A stretch of 64,000 nucleotides of DNA from Saturnia japonica. Lineage: Eukaryota; Arthropoda; Insecta; Lepidoptera; Saturniidae. A program made the position numbers and the translations under genes. The notes below the pieces were generated by a model. That model was not told the DNA's origin, did no database searches, and saw nothing but the letters and a program-made list of their open reading frames with translations. Where the stretch lies: positions 11,182,501 through 11,246,500 of the forward strand of contig CM065321.1 in the NCBI GenBank assembly GCA_033032175.1. The letters are read 5' to 3'. Shown here one piece after another: positions 32,751 to 45,450 of the stretch (its first letter is position 1; every line of letters begins with the position of its first letter).

Positions 32751-34289
32751 AGTCAGTAAAATGAATTCACATCATTTATGGCTAATTTCATCGTGTCGCA
32801 CTTCCGTCACGTAATGTGCTCACAGCTTTTAATTTTACCTTGTATAAAACGCGCCAAAAATGTATTTACTTCAAAAAAATCACATAAAAACGTATAATAC
32901 TGGTATATATTATTATAATATACCATAAATCTTTGTCCTTAAAGAAACGTGCGTCACTCCCAGCCTTTTATATAAACGAAGAAAAGGTCTTTACAAATAT
33001 TTACTTTCCAGATAACACTTGTATCTGTGAAGTTAGCAAATATGTGGCTACTGTCTTAGTAGATGTATTTTCTTGCCAAATACCGCGAGAGCTGAAGAGC
33101 TTATCAAAACGACACACGCACGCGCTGTTCACATAGGATTGCTAACTTATATGGAATTAAGAGCAAGATTATTTCATGTACACACGAAAAAAATATAAGA
33201 GACATTTTACGCTTTATTGTTTGTATGAGACCTTTATTATCTTCGGAAAATATTATTGAAGGATACTGAATTCCACCTTAACTTTTTTTATGCACAGCTA
33301 ATCTTACACATAAAGAATTTTAGATGCCATTCAGTGGTTTCTATATTTTGACTAAATTAGTACTTAGTTTAGAAAAAACTGTATCAGCAATAATTAACGA
33401 AACCTCATTATTTAAATATCATTGTTTGCAATTGAAATTATATCAGTTATTCTGTAAAAAGGATTAGTACTTCATTTATAATAGTATCCTGGCGATGCGA
33501 CCCATAGCCGGCAGCGAAAACAAAAAAAAAACATTCAGCCAGAACATGTAACAAGATCCCTCACGCTTGTTAATATTGTTAATAAGCGAGCTAAAAAGGT
33601 AATTTTCACAAATATTTGTTTTGTTGTCGCAAAGTGCAGACCCATATTAAGTACCTTCCTTCCAAAATATTTCAAATTTTTACTATCGATAACTCTGACT
33701 GCAATCGATATATTAATTGATATATATATATATATATTTATTTATTGATATAGTAATTTGAGAAATTTGCCTATAATGGGGTAAGTGAAATACGCTTCCG
33801 CTGACGCTGAAATCTAGTTAAAAGTAAGGGAAATATACATAACTACAAAAAACATAGTCACAATAATTGGTTAATGCGTAGAAAATATTCGTAGTGTGAT
33901 TGGTCGGTGTCCAAATCCAAACTCTATTCAAGACTAAACCCGCCTAGACTTTTATCTACAATTTGCATTCGAGGTTTCAATTATGAATTGATAGCCAATT
34001 TAAATTGATTCCAAGAAAAATAACTCGTCATGAAATTGGAAATAACTTATTATTAAATCCTCACAGAATTAACGTCTTATTTTTGAATGTGTGCGAATTA
34101 TATTCGACTTAGACGGTGGTAAATTAAGAAATCAGATGAATTTCATCACTTAGAAAACACCCGTAACAATATTCTTTTGTTATTAACATTTTACATATTA
34201 TGTACCGCACTAAAGCATGTACCCGAGTTAAAGTAAAACCAAAATTTTACTAAAATTAAAAATATTAACGAAATGACAAGACTACTTCT
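32751..34289. other. No gene seen; (TA)n at 33719-33737
   Basis: AT-rich spacer with a short TA microsatellite. No protein motif is found. Confidence 0.5.
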
Positions 34290-34616
34290 ATCCCTAAATT
34301 ATTTTCGCCTGTCTGTCTGATTTTATGTCTAGATTTAACTCAAAACGGCTAGACAGATTTTCACGATATTTTGTCGACGAAAAGTTTATATCATTCCCCG
34401 ATTGACAATAAAAATATTGTCAATAATACTTTTAGAAATGGTAAAATAAAAATAAAACGGTTTGGTGTAGTTTTATCTCTGTAAGTCTTAAATCGATACT
34501 TATAATTTGTTATTATTTATCATTCAATCGTTTGTCAGTAATATAAATAAAATTTTGAAATGAAAATAGTGATAGCGTAATAAAGACGTGCGGAGCCGTG
34601 GCGCACTGCTAGTTTG
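34290..34616 (+). repeat. Dispersed repeat family C
   Basis: It reads ctgtctgtctgattt, ttaactcaaaacggct, gattttcacgatattttgtcgacg.aaag, gaaatggtaaaataaaa, and ends acgtgcggagccgtggcgcactgctagt. Related copies are at 45060-45440 and 47220-47605. Confidence 0.6.
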
Positions 34617-35179
34617 TTATAAGCTTTTCGAGAAATAATTAAAATGTTCCGCATAAAAATTTGGAGTGAGTTTTGTTAAAGAAAAAAAAAAATCTTTATT
34701 TAAACCATAGAATATAATAAATTTAAATTTTAAACATCAATAAATGAATCAGGCAAACAACTTTTTGTATCGTGTCTGACATATTAGGTACGTATTAATA
34801 ATGGTTGATACTATGATCGTTAATTATGTTAAATTAAACCTGGCCGGATAGAACTAATTTCTCATTTCCTTTATACTTTGGTTCAAACAGTGCGGCAATC
34901 ATGTCTCGGTATTCCGTATAATGGAATTGGATTATTGCATTTGGCTCGTTTTGTGGACTGCAGTTGGATAGATATTAGATCCGCAAATTTACTGCATTAT
35001 CTACTCTTTTGCAAGGTTAATAATATCAGTCATTTAAATGATTATATAAATACACAGAATATATGTATGTACCTATATAATTAATGTGTCTATATTATGT
35101 ATTTAATATCTAAAACTTTTCACCATCTTACCGCTTGCTATCGGCAGGGTGTGCATCCTCATACTTTGGAGGCTAAATT
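34617..35179. other. No gene seen
   Basis: AT-rich spacer. Confidence 0.4.
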
Positions 35180-35625
35180 ATGGTGAACAGTCCAGTTTTT
35201 GAGGTTTGAGGTTCTGAGGTTTCCCATTGGACTATAATATGGGGATCTTCAAGAGGGGAGTGAAAAGGTTTTATAGGGTCGGCAACGCACATGTTCTTTT
35301 TATACTAATAAGGTGGCAAACGAGCATGCAGCCCGCCTGATGGTAAGTGACTACCATAGCCTAATATCATAGGTATCACTAGCGCGTTTCCGACTTTGAA
35401 CCCTCTACCTCAAGGTGCACTGGAAACCCTACACATCGCAGGAACACAACATGAGGTTGTTTGGCTGCGATATTGTGTAGTGTGTAAGTATTCCACCAGT
35501 CGGGCTGCTCCATGTAAAGATAATATTCCTTACTCCCGATAATAAAAGAGTCCTAGACTGCAAGAACCGCTTACTATAAGGCGTAACGCATGCTTGTTTG
35601 CCACTGTCATGGTATAAAAAAAGAA
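35180..35625. repeat. Nested LINE tails: minus-strand copy inside a plus-strand copy
   Basis: A plus-strand tail starts at about 35235 (cttcaagaggggagtgaaaag, gtcggcaacgcacatg). It is interrupted near 35300 by a reverse-oriented tail (ggtggcaaacgagcatgcag, cccgcctgatggtaag). It resumes near 35570 (cgcttacta, gtaacgcatgcttgtttgcc, then A-run). This records two successive insertions of the same class of element. Confidence 0.55.
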
Positions 35626-36839
35626 ATATCGTAACGTCTTCGGGATCATATTGCCGTGTATTGCGATGAAATAATTGGTTATAAGACACGACACAATCGA
35701 CCAAAGAACCAAGTTTTTAAATACTTTGACCTAGATATATACAATAGAAAGAACATTTATAACAAACTCGATTGACATATTTATATAGTTGTGAAACTGG
35801 TGATGTTTACCTCTTATTTTGTTTAGTTTCTGCATCGGACATTGATAGATAGTCTGCCAAAATAACGGGTTGGCCAGCGGCGCAAATATTTACTAAACTT
35901 TAGGGAGATGCTCCTAAAGGCCAGACTATGATCTATCGTTTTTCAGAAGTGTATGAGAAATGGAAGCCATCGTTTAACTTCGTGATCGGTTGAGAAATGT
36001 ATCTTATTTTTATTCAACAGCATAATATCTTGAATTGAGTAGGTACTTCGTATTGATTCTTCCTAATATAAATAATTTACCTATTTTTAAACTTAATATA
36101 AAGATAATGAAATATTTTCTATACAATAAAATGCCTTAAACTACTGGAATAAACTTTTTTTTTTTTAGTTTTAGTTATTAGAATTGCTTTAAGGTCATTG
36201 TTTATTGATCCTCCCTTGAGCCTGTTCAATCATGGTAAAGTGACTGAACTGTTCTTGATGGTAAGCACGGTTCAAAAGAGTGGTGAACACCAGGAGATCT
36301 GCAATGCATCATCAGTTGCCGATGTCATGTCGGCCAGCGTAAATAGAAACTGGAAAGTTTATTTTGCATTTTATTATCAATTTTATGAACATTTAATAAT
36401 TCGAAATTTTTCGAAATCTGTAGAATTACCGGGAATTGTTAACCGACAATTTTCCAGTTTTGCCAAACTTGAATTTGTACGAACTGATTCTAGAACACGT
36501 TACGCATAAGTTAATCACTATGACAGGCTTTTCACCATACTGTGGATGATGGTCGCGGCCACAATTGCGACCCACACGGGCTATACAACCAAACCATACC
36601 TCCCCGAGTAACTAAGGAGCGTGTAAGGTAGCACTTTCGCAGTCGAGTAACGATTTCAAGAACACAAGTATTGTAATGCAATTCATTATCATATTTATAA
36701 ACAATTAACTGTAAAAAGTAATTGACTATTAAAAATTATAATAAACAACCAGTATTCAAATATAATACTACCGTTTACTTGACCTCTAACTCAGCGGTTC
36801 CTAAGCTTTCAAAACTAGGAAACCTTTAACAAATCTGTT
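35626..36839. other. No gene seen; possible old repeats
   Basis: The frame at 36198-36509 (103 codons) includes a segment (ggccagcgtaaatagaaactgg) resembling ggcctgcataaatagaaactgg at 57654-57675, so it is repeat-derived rather than a gene. Nothing else is recognised. Confidence 0.45.
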
Positions 36840-37399
36840 ATATTTTATTAAACCCTTCCAGAGACAAACATCTTAGCATTCCATGGATTCACCGTGCTGG
36901 TGCCGGGTCCATCGTGTATTAGAGATAGGGAATCCCTAGCAGCCCCCGGGACTTGCGACCCAGGTGTAGATTTAAGGGGCCCCCTTATGATGCACGTCAG
37001 CGCTCACTTTGCCAGCCCGCAATACCTTCCCGAGCCAGATTTGGTAAAATCCTGTTAATGCTGCTTTAGATACCCGTTCTAAAATAGTAATTACTGCAGT
37101 TCTCGGCGGGCCGAGGTCTTTTAACAAGTCATAGGTTTTGCTAAAATACCTCTCGCTCCCACTTCTACCGCATATAAGTTAACCGGATAGCCGTTTTTGG
37201 TTACCTCATTAGATAAATCGTAAATTTTTTTCATTTTTATTGCGTGGTCTTTAGGTATATTAGTTTCCCACGGTACAGTAAGCTCTACAAGTACTATATG
37301 CTTGATTTCTCGAGAATAAAGAAATATGTCTGGTCTGGATGACGAAAATTCAACAACAAATAATGAGAAAATAATATTAACCTTATTGTCTTGTCATAT
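36840..37399 (-). pseudogene. Retroelement-like PD-(D/E)XK domain relic
   Basis: On the minus strand ~90 codons are open up to a TAA at 37121-37123. They read VEFSSSRPDIFLYS, IVLVELTVPWETNI and YAVEVGARGILAKP. After a one-base frame change it continues LLKDLGPPRTAVITILERVS and KAALTGFYQIWLGK. The spacing RPD-x14-E followed by LTVPW resembles PD-(D/E)XK nuclease-like domains seen in repeated, reverse-transcriptase-linked genes of invertebrates. No RT motif is found nearby, so this is either a truncated 3' end of such an element or a separate family. The identification rests on memory of the motif, not on a search. Confidence 0.55.
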
Positions 37400-38105
37400 C
37401 AAAAAGTTTTTAGGCTCATACAATTAGACATAGTAGATTCTAAAAAATGGAATTTAACGAGTAAAGATAAGCCAGACATCGCTACAAAAGTATTATTTAT
37501 TTATCAATTATCATTAAGTGTTAAGTGTGCTCATATGAATTTTTAATTGCTCCTACGTCTAAAAATTATTCCATTAAAATATAAAGTAAAGTTTGTGACA
37601 GTGTGAACAAACACCTCATTGGACGACGTACTTGGATCTAAGGCTGAAAAGCAAACAAAGTTAATACAGCATGACACGAATTTCCATTCCCATTCGTAGC
37701 CCCTAATTGGATGTGGACCGTGTTTGCCGGCGCACACGAATGAGTTGATTTTCGGGATCATGACACCTACCACACTGTGTAGCTACGTAACATTCAAGCT
37801 CAAAATCCTTTTTACATTTGAACATTTAGTACTTGAACAAAAAAGTGTGTACTTTTGTAAGCAAGTAAGAAATTATACTTCTTTGGCATACAAAACAGAG
37901 AACTCCCAAAATTGTATCCCTTTTGCCAATAAAATGATGATGTTAGCCACCAATGATAACAATTTTAATTGTTTAAAAACAATTTAACTTTATATACATA
38001 AATAAACATACATAACTACATCATACAAAAATAAATAAATTTGATTCAATAATTACTAATTTAATGTTTCAATTGTATTATTTTTATTTTCGTACTGATC
38101 ACAGT
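37400..38105. other. No gene seen
   Basis: AT-rich. Positions 37400-37490 share scattered blocks with 20256-20370. The 37543-37773 and 37724-37987 frames are unremarkable. Confidence 0.45.
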
Positions 38106-38335
38106 TAACCCTTTCATATGGTATCCACATAATGGGGGTGCATAAAAATAACTGGTCCGCCATCTTTGGGAGTAGAATGTCGTCACTTAGCTCTATGCAT
38201 TGTCATCCAAACTAAACACGTATGCAAAATTTCAGCACAATAGGTTAGGTATAACTATTGTGAAATTCAGGTGTAACATTTGACCCATACTAACAAAGCA
38301 AGATAATTAAGAGCTTGTAAAATATATGTCAATAA
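38106..38335 (+). repeat. Dispersed repeat family D, copy 1
   Basis: The blocks ggtgcataaaaataactggt, ccgccatct, ctatgcattgtcatccaaact, atgcaaaatt, ggttaggtataact and agcttgtaaa are shared in order with 46452-46690. It is a direct repeat 8.3 kb apart, non-coding. Confidence 0.75.
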
Positions 38336-39748
38336 AATGAATCCACATTGTAATTATTGATGAGTAACTTCATTAAGTCGCAATTTTACCCTCTACTAAA
38401 AGCGCTAAAAGAACTATAATTTCAAAAACTATCAAATTCAGTAAAGCTTATTGCGCTTAACATCTTGGAATTATCATCGAATAACGCTAACACTATTACT
38501 GTTACGCCAACAATTACGAAAATTTATAACTTCATCATGACGTCTAAAGTTAGATTATAATTGTGGAAGATAATTTTGTTAACATTCATAAGATATCTCT
38601 TGAAGCGTTTTAATTAAGTTATATACTTAGTTTATTTAAAGTGAACAGTCTAATTAATTAACAAACTGTATTATGAACATTGGTTTCCTATCTCAAAGTA
38701 ATTGCAGATAATTACCATTATTATATTAAAACCAATGACATTTTATATAAAGACGCGTCATACGCCAACATCAGTGCACCAAAAAAACAGTATAATTAAA
38801 CTATAAAAAATGCTTTCAGCTAATAATACGCAAAAAAGGAAACAATACGAAAGACATTGTGTTATTTTTCTTGTTAGAACGAAATGAGTATATATTTTGA
38901 GTTGTATTTATGTGCAACCGTGACACTGGTTAATACGTGACTAAGAGAATGTCAGGCAATTATCTGACTTTAATAATGCCAAAATAGAGCGCGGTTAACG
39001 CATCTACACTTATAAAAACATCTTAGACTAAAACTAGTTGACTCGTGCGAATATTTTGTACATTGTAAAATGTAAACAATCTAATTAGCAGCTACCATGT
39101 TAGTTAAATATAGTATTGATAGATGTTTAAAAGTTTTTTCAAAAACATTCATATTTTCGTGATATAGTTTGGTTATTGTGCATACCTAAAGTGGATTATA
39201 AATATAGACTAGAAGCATGCATTTTGAAATGCCACAAAAATTCCCTAGATAGTTCTAGCAAGGGGCCACCACTTGTTAGAATCCACTTTGAATAATAGAA
39301 AATAACAGAGCACAAAAGCTTTTTATGGCGCCAAAACAAGAAGAAGAGAAGAGAAATAGTAAAATTATAATGATTAATTTGACTTTAAAATTTTATACGA
39401 ACGAGTAACATTTAGATAGACCGTCATTCAAATTTGAAACAAAGTTAAAAATTATAAATTTATCTAATTGCGTCTTTCGCAAAACGACGGCTTTTGCGAT
39501 TACTTAATCCATTTATACGGACTGCATGTCTAAATTTCTACGACTGGCTTTAACGAAATTACTAAATTACGTGAAGCTAATTACTGGCATCAAACTCTGC
39601 CGCAAGTTTTAACAACGTACCCTGTACTACGGGGATACACAGAGCGTGTATAAGACGAGTTTTTAAATTAAAACTGCTTAATTACTTATTTGCTTCATAT
39701 TAAAAAGTGTAGTAGGAAATCTTCAACATAATATTGGCTTAAAATTAT
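38336..39748. other. No gene seen
   Basis: AT-rich spacer; no motif. Confidence 0.5.
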
Positions 39749-39905
39749 TTTTTATCGTTTATAGGTTTAGCGTTGTGCCCAAAATATCAGCTGACCTTTG
39801 ATGTCGATGTGACCCAAGATAGCACGCTAAGTCTAGTGGAAAACTGGCTCTTAATTGCGGTTGCCGGAACAGACTTATTGGAGCTTGGCAAGAATTCATC
39901 TACAT
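39749..39905 (-). repeat. SINE, 3' part only
   Basis: It begins (plus strand) ttttttatcgtttataggtt and continues gcgttgtgccc, tcagctgacc, gatgtgaccca, cacgctaagtctagtgg, ctggctct and gttgccgg. This is the reverse of the tail of the SINE at 42147. The promoter-bearing head is missing, as in 5'-truncated retroposition. Confidence 0.75.
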
Positions 39906-40190
39906 TTAAAATTACTCAAGAGAGGTAGAGCACCGATAAAAGTCTTTGTAAATTTATCTCTATTTGCTGGTAGTATCCTGGTGAAATACCCCTGCACTAC
40001 AGAATAACACAGCCAACCTCGTGTAGTGTTCGAGTAGGATTTCCAGAGCTTCTTAGAGAAGGGGTTTTAGGTCGACAACGCTATAGTAATACCTCTGGTG
40101 TTACAAACGTCCATAGATTACGGTATCTATCATTATTTACCATCAGGCGGGCCACCATACTTGTGTAACAAAAATAAAAATGAAAAATTT
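39906..40190 (+). repeat. LINE 3' tail fragment (family G)
   Basis: Blocks: aatttatctctatttgctgg, gaaatacccctgcac, gaacgt-like tcgtgtagtgttcg, ggatttccagagcttct, cgtccatagattacggta, accatcaggcgggcc and an A-rich end. It corresponds to 28939-29215. Confidence 0.6.
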
Positions 40191-41104
40191 CTAGTTTTCT
40201 GGCCAATTTTATAAATATGGGCTAATCAAAGACTATACAAAAATTATGTATTCGAGTTCATCAATTAATTGGAGTAGTAAAGAAAATCCCCGACTGCAAG
40301 AAAAACACTTGAATAAGAAAATATTATTTCTACTTTTGCTTCTTATTTGATTCTCAGACGTCGTACTTAACTAGTATATAGCCTATGACATTCCCACAAT
40401 TAAGACGAATCTAACAACATCTTCTATGCTAAAATCCATTGAGCCGTTTAGGCTACAGAGCCTGCCAAAAAATATACATAAGCTCGAAAAACATAACCCT
40501 CCATTTTCGCAGTCGGGTAAAAAATGTAGAAAACTATCATACTGTCACTTTCAGCATTGTGTTGAATAACCATTTATACAGCAGATATACACTTTAAATT
40601 TACGTCTTATATGATACTACACTGAAAGCTTCATTAACTTCAATCGTTAACACTTCAAAGCGGATTAACATTAAGCTATATCTGAGACAAGACAAGTATG
40701 TACCTGCAATAATTTTATATAATCCAATTATTAAAGTTTGAAAAGTATAATAAATTGTAGTATATAGTAATACTACTTTCGTGGTATTTAATCAAATGAA
40801 ATTGGCAGTTTAAATGCAATTATTTTAAGATTATAGAAAAATGAAAACAAATTATCAAGTTTCATTTAATGTCTAGGTGTGTCAGGCAATTTAACTCGCG
40901 TTTAACATTAAAAAAATTGGATTACTGATAGAAAACAAACAATACCTCGGCGTAATTTATATTTTTAGTTCCCTTCTCGGATCTCGACGGCTACTTATGC
41001 TCCTTACCGCGCTTACACGGTCCTTCCGCATTTATTACTTTCTTCTTGTTTAGCGTACTTTCTGGTCTACTTATTACTTTTATAGCAATTGCTCCTCTCC
41101 TAAG
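40191..41104. other. No gene seen
   Basis: AT-rich with a less AT-rich piece at 40965-41105 that has no partner in the window. Confidence 0.45.
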
Positions 41105-41262
41105 GGCCGTATCATTGTTACATAGTCTCCAATCTTCCCCAATAAATAATCTATAAAATTAAAAAAATATATATTTTAAAATCTGATCGGTAGGTCCAGA
41201 GAATTAGCAAGTCCAAACCAACAAATAAAAAACATTTTTTTTTTTTTAATATTAATATAGAT
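41105..41262 (-). repeat. Repeat family A, head fragment
   Basis: In reverse it gives the head: ggtccagagaattagcaagtcc, aacaaat, then T/A runs and attaatatagatt. It is similar to 5872-6035. Confidence 0.5.
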
Positions 41263-42146
41263 TAGGTACTTTCAAATATGTATAGTGTGAAACACCATAT
41301 CGCCAACAAGAAATAATTACAAGCAGCAGCCTTACTGTTATGAAATTATCCTGTCTAACTCTAATGAGAATCCCGGCAGGTACTAATTTCATTATAATAG
41401 TTGCCGGGGAACGAAAATGAAGGCAGGTGAGTCGTAAATTACAGTTATAAGTTAATTTATTGAAGCCACGAAACGATCGAGTGCCTGACGTCAAGGCTGA
41501 AAGGCATCACAGAAAGGAAATAATACAGACATTAATGTTTTACACCCAAAAGCTTTCAGCTCGTAAATATTTTCGACATAAACGCAAAGGAGTTTTATAA
41601 CGATATAATTTTATATGTTTCTCTGTGAAGCACCTAACACATTGTATTCTGCACAATATTTCGTCAAATAAAATGCAATATAAATTTATATTTATTATTA
41701 ATATATATACTTCTTTTTTGTCTTGTGAAATTTACGTTTTCCGATAGTTTCATTCACACTTATCCATAATATTAATGCGCAAAATTTGAAAAACATTTTC
41801 CGTAAGTAATTTCTAGGGCAAAGCCAAAAGGAAGAGTTATGTTTTAGCAGTCTATGTATGTTTGTGGTTACGTATGTTCCACCATATCTCCTAAGCAAAC
41901 GCTCGATTTTGACGAATGAGGTGTCTCAATTGATTCGTTATGCTCTGGGTGACATTGATAAGCTACATTTTATACGAACAAAATGGATATCACGAATGCA
42001 ACATCAAAAAAAGTGAGGAACTTTTAAAAGTGTTTTTTTCATAGAAGTTTTTTGAATTTTTTTATTGTGGTATGTTAGAGAAGTATCTAATAGACATGCA
42101 GTTTTAGGCTTAGGATATTAATGAAGCCTAACCACCGACAAGCTTT
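41263..42146. other. No gene seen
   Basis: AT-rich spacer. Confidence 0.45.
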
Positions 42147-42468
42147 TTTATCGTTATAGACTTTAGCGTTGTGGCCACAATTTCACCTGATCATAAGTGA
42201 CGAAGTGACCCAAGTTGGTAGCACACTAAGTCTAGTAGAAGACTGGCTCTCAAGTGCAGCTGCCGGAACACACCTATTAGGTCTTGGCGACAGATTTTCA
42301 ACTTAAGGTTAGTAACTAGCCAGGCGGGCATTAGAAAAAGTCCTATCACCATGCTATGGTTTCATATCGATGTCATCCTTCACCGAAAGCTCAGGCCATT
42401 GTAGGGATTCGAATCCACGTCGATCGACGCGATGTCTGTACACTCTACCACTGTGCCATCATCATCAC
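42147..42468 (-). repeat. tRNA-derived SINE, full length
   Basis: Box A (tggcacagtggtagag) is the complement of 42443-42458 and box B (ggattcgaatccc) the complement of 42403-42415. The body and tail follow in reverse, ending with the tataacgataaaaa motif at 42149. At ~320 bp it is the most complete copy and serves as the reference for the others. Confidence 0.85.
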
Positions 42469-42559
42469 TACACCTTAACAGTTATTAACGAAATACTGGA
42501 TAGGTAATATCACTGGAGACGTACCCGCTGCCGCATCTAATCATAATATAAAAATTATA

Positions 42560-42957
42560 AAGGTCATGGTTTTTTTTATTAGTTTGAAAGAGTTAATCTC
42601 TGAAAGTACTCTGCAGATTTAAAAAGTCTTTTTGTATTTTATACCCTATTTATTGAGAAAGGTTAGAAATCAAAACAATCTTTATTCAATTTAGATCCAG
42701 AAAGCACGTATGAAAGTGAAAACACTACTGCCGATTCGGAAATCATCCCAGTCATCGAGAAGAACCAGTATGAACTCGATCGGGCTTTTTTTCAAATAAA
42801 TAGGCAACTTTATATGCTATATAAATTCAGGCTGGGACTCTAAGAAGCAGCATAGTATTTAACTATGTACATGGAGCAATCTGACAGGGTGCAGACAAGT
42901 ACGGTAAGTGAGAACAACCGGGTGTAACGGGTGAAACTGTGTGGTACAGCTTGTTAT
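42560..42957 (+). repeat. Composite repeat: family A ends around a family B segment
   Basis: The head (tttgaaagagttaatctctgaaag) and the end (cgggtgaaactgtgtggtac) are family A-like. The middle (42700-42790, ctactgccgattcggaaatc, catcgagaagaaccag) is family B. This suggests one repeat inserted into another. Confidence 0.5.
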
Positions 42958-43439
42958 TTATACGACATAAATCACATTGAAAATAACAAAGGAAAAACGT
43001 TGCACTTTACGCATGTAAATTCGTAGTATAAAATGAAAATAAAAATTTTAAGTTTGCTGAAAAAAAAGATGGAGCGGAGCGTACGCGTATTCACCTCATA
43101 GCCGGTTGAATGAGAGATAACGACCAGAGTTCGGTTATTTACGACTAACGAGCCTATTCACCGCCGCGTTGCCTCCAAATGGAGATTTATGAAACAGAAA
43201 ATGTCGGATAACGTACGTCTTGAGTATAATTTGTAGGAGAGACGGTGTGCAGGCGCGGGCTCATAGCATAATCTGTGAAACCAGATACGAATTTAGAATA
43301 AAGTTAACGATTTAAATGAAATTTTAAAGTGTGTTAATAGTTTTTGGCGGGATCTTAATGTGTCATGTGGTGGATTTTATTTCCAGCGAATGCCTAGTTC
43401 CTGGTAATGCCTAACATTACATGCTCTATGGCTCATAGT
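42958..43439. other. No gene seen; a moderately GC-rich patch
   Basis: Positions 43070-43280 are less AT-rich (ggagcggagcgtacgcg, caccgccgcgttgcctcc, gcaggcgcgggctc) but have no frame or motif I can assign. Confidence 0.4.
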
Positions 43440-43642
43440 ACGATTTATTTTAAAATTCTGGCTCTCAAGTGCAGCTGCCGGGACACACGCATAGGTATTT
43501 AGTAACAGACTTTTTAGAAAGTGCCCTACCACTATGCTATGGTCTCATCACGGTGTTTTCCTTCACCGAAAGCTCAGGCTGACTGCAGAGATTCGAACTC
43601 ATGTCGTTCGACGCGGATTACACGTATTACTGAGCCATCATA
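43440..43642 (-). repeat. tRNA-derived SINE, head plus part of body with an internal deletion
   Basis: The reverse strand carries degraded box A (tgatggctcagtaat), box B (gagttcgaatctc), the gaaaccatagcat body and cagctgcacttgagagcc. Part of the middle (cgcctggctagttac) is missing compared with 42147-42468. Confidence 0.75.
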
Positions 43643-44339
43643 TCGATTTCCAAACCTGCGTCACTCTGTGTGTCTCATTGCATCTGTCTGTGCATGAGAT
43701 CCTCACTTTGTGCAGTTTACTTAGCATGCGTCCTTGTTCGGCACCATATAGAACCTTGAACAGCAGATATTGCTTAAAAAACGAAAAATATACACCTAAA
43801 ACATTGTTACATTAAAATCATTTGTTGTCTTCAAAGACAATAAACAAGAAATCGATACAAAAGCGACGTCACAGCACAATTTAAATCGCTTTAAAGCCCC
43901 ATTGGACAGAGGCAAAAAAAACACTTAGAATCGCTAAACATTTTACCACAGCCGCTTCAACGGGACATCGACTGCCTAATTTGAATAAGCCCCGATTGAG
44001 TGACGAGAAAATCGGATCTAAACAAAAAACCATTATTTATGTTTTTCATTACTCTTGCAAATTTCAATAAGGTCTGTTTCAATTATCAAGACTTACATTT
44101 GCATTTTGATACAACTTGATTTTCTTCAGCACTATACAAAACTTTAAGCAGTCAGAAATATGGAAAAACATTTATGAAAATATTTGTTAATTCTCGTTAC
44201 AAAATATGACCACGCAGACGTTGTCCTTTCCTTTTCAGTAGTCAATAACTCTACCACAGAGCCACCTACATGTTCAGGGATACAAGAAAAGAACTTTTTG
44301 ATATACCAACTTTTATGATGATGAGTCAAACGGTGTTAG
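43643..44339. other. No gene seen
   Basis: AT-rich spacer; chance frames only. Confidence 0.45.
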
Positions 44340-44770
44340 AACGGTCTAGAACAAGAATTGATAAAACGAGATCTCCAAAACTGTATGTCCGATTGACTTC
44401 AAATTTAGCATAGTTCCTACTTCCACGATGCAGATGCTCACTAAGAACGGATTTTGGGAAATTCAACTTCTAAGGGTGTAAAATAGGGGTTGAGAGCTTG
44501 TATAGGGTGGGTGAAAAACATTGACTTTTGACTTGAAATTTTGTACATAGACTCTTTCATAAAAATAATAAAACATATGTATCCGCAATTTTAAAAATTC
44601 ATCAATAAAGGGTGAAAGATTCTTGAAAATGTTATTATGGGGGTTGAGTAAGAACGGATTTTGGGAAGTTCGACCTCTAAGAGTGTAAAATAGGGTTTGA
44701 GAGTTTGTTTGGGGTGAGTGAAAAAACATTGTCTTGACTTGAAATTTTTTACTTACACTTTTTTAATCAA
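44340..44770 (+). repeat. Dispersed repeat with an internal tandem duplication (period ~207 bp)
   Basis: The segment taagaacggattttgggaa..ttc.ac.tctaag.gtgtaaaatagg starts at 44442 and again at 44649. The copies are followed in both cases by ttgagag.ttgt.t.gggtg.gtgaaaa.acattg and cttgacttgaaattttgtac-like sequence. The two units differ at a modest number of sites, so the duplication is old but clear. Confidence 0.7.
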
Positions 44771-45059
44771 AATAATAAAACAGGTTTATCAGCATTAATC
44801 AAAATTAATCACTTATGTATGTAAAATAATGGTTTAAACTTTGTATAGAAAAAAAATTATGATGATTGTTGGAAAAAAATAAGATTACATGATAGTTATT
44901 AAGCACACGTGAACCATACATACTTTTCAATTATAGAGTCCAGCTTTTTTTAATTCTTCATCTAAATTAAATTAAGGGATGAGAGGAGATAGGTAAACTT
45001 TCATGTAATCTTGGGCTTGGATAAAAAAGAGATGTGAGAATACGAAAATGGTTACAATT
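44771..45059. other. No gene seen
   Basis: AT-rich spacer. Confidence 0.4.
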
Positions 45060-45450
45060 TATAACTAATCTATATTAATAAATTTATAGTTCTGTCTGAA
45101 CATGTATATTTTACCAAATTTCTCGATAGACTACTACATGAAGGACACTGATCACGAAATTTTTCTGTTTGTCTGTCTGTTGTATATACTGATTAAACTC
45201 AAAAACGGCTTGACCGATTCTTATGAAATTTTGTACACGGAAAGCTTATATAATTAGTCAATTGATGAGCTAGAACAATTTTAAATATTATTTTCTGAAA
45301 AAGCAACAAAAAAAAGAATTACAAAAAAAAATCATCAATTCTGATCCAAATCTGATACTTATATTTTTGTTGACGGGAAGCATACGTCATTCCATAATTA
45401 ACAGGCTATACAAGACAATTTTTGCCATAAAAAAACAACTTCAATGATTT
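45060..45450 (+). repeat. Dispersed repeat family C
   Basis: Blocks tctatattaataaa, gtctgtctgttg, aactcaaaaacggcttgacc, gaaattttgtacacggaaagc and gatgagctag; compare 47290-47420. The last 40 bp match the start of 32515-32750. Confidence 0.5.

Noticed and set aside
36198..36509. 103-codon frame as a gene
   Set aside because: It contains a segment shared with the repeat at 57654-57675 and shows no domain.
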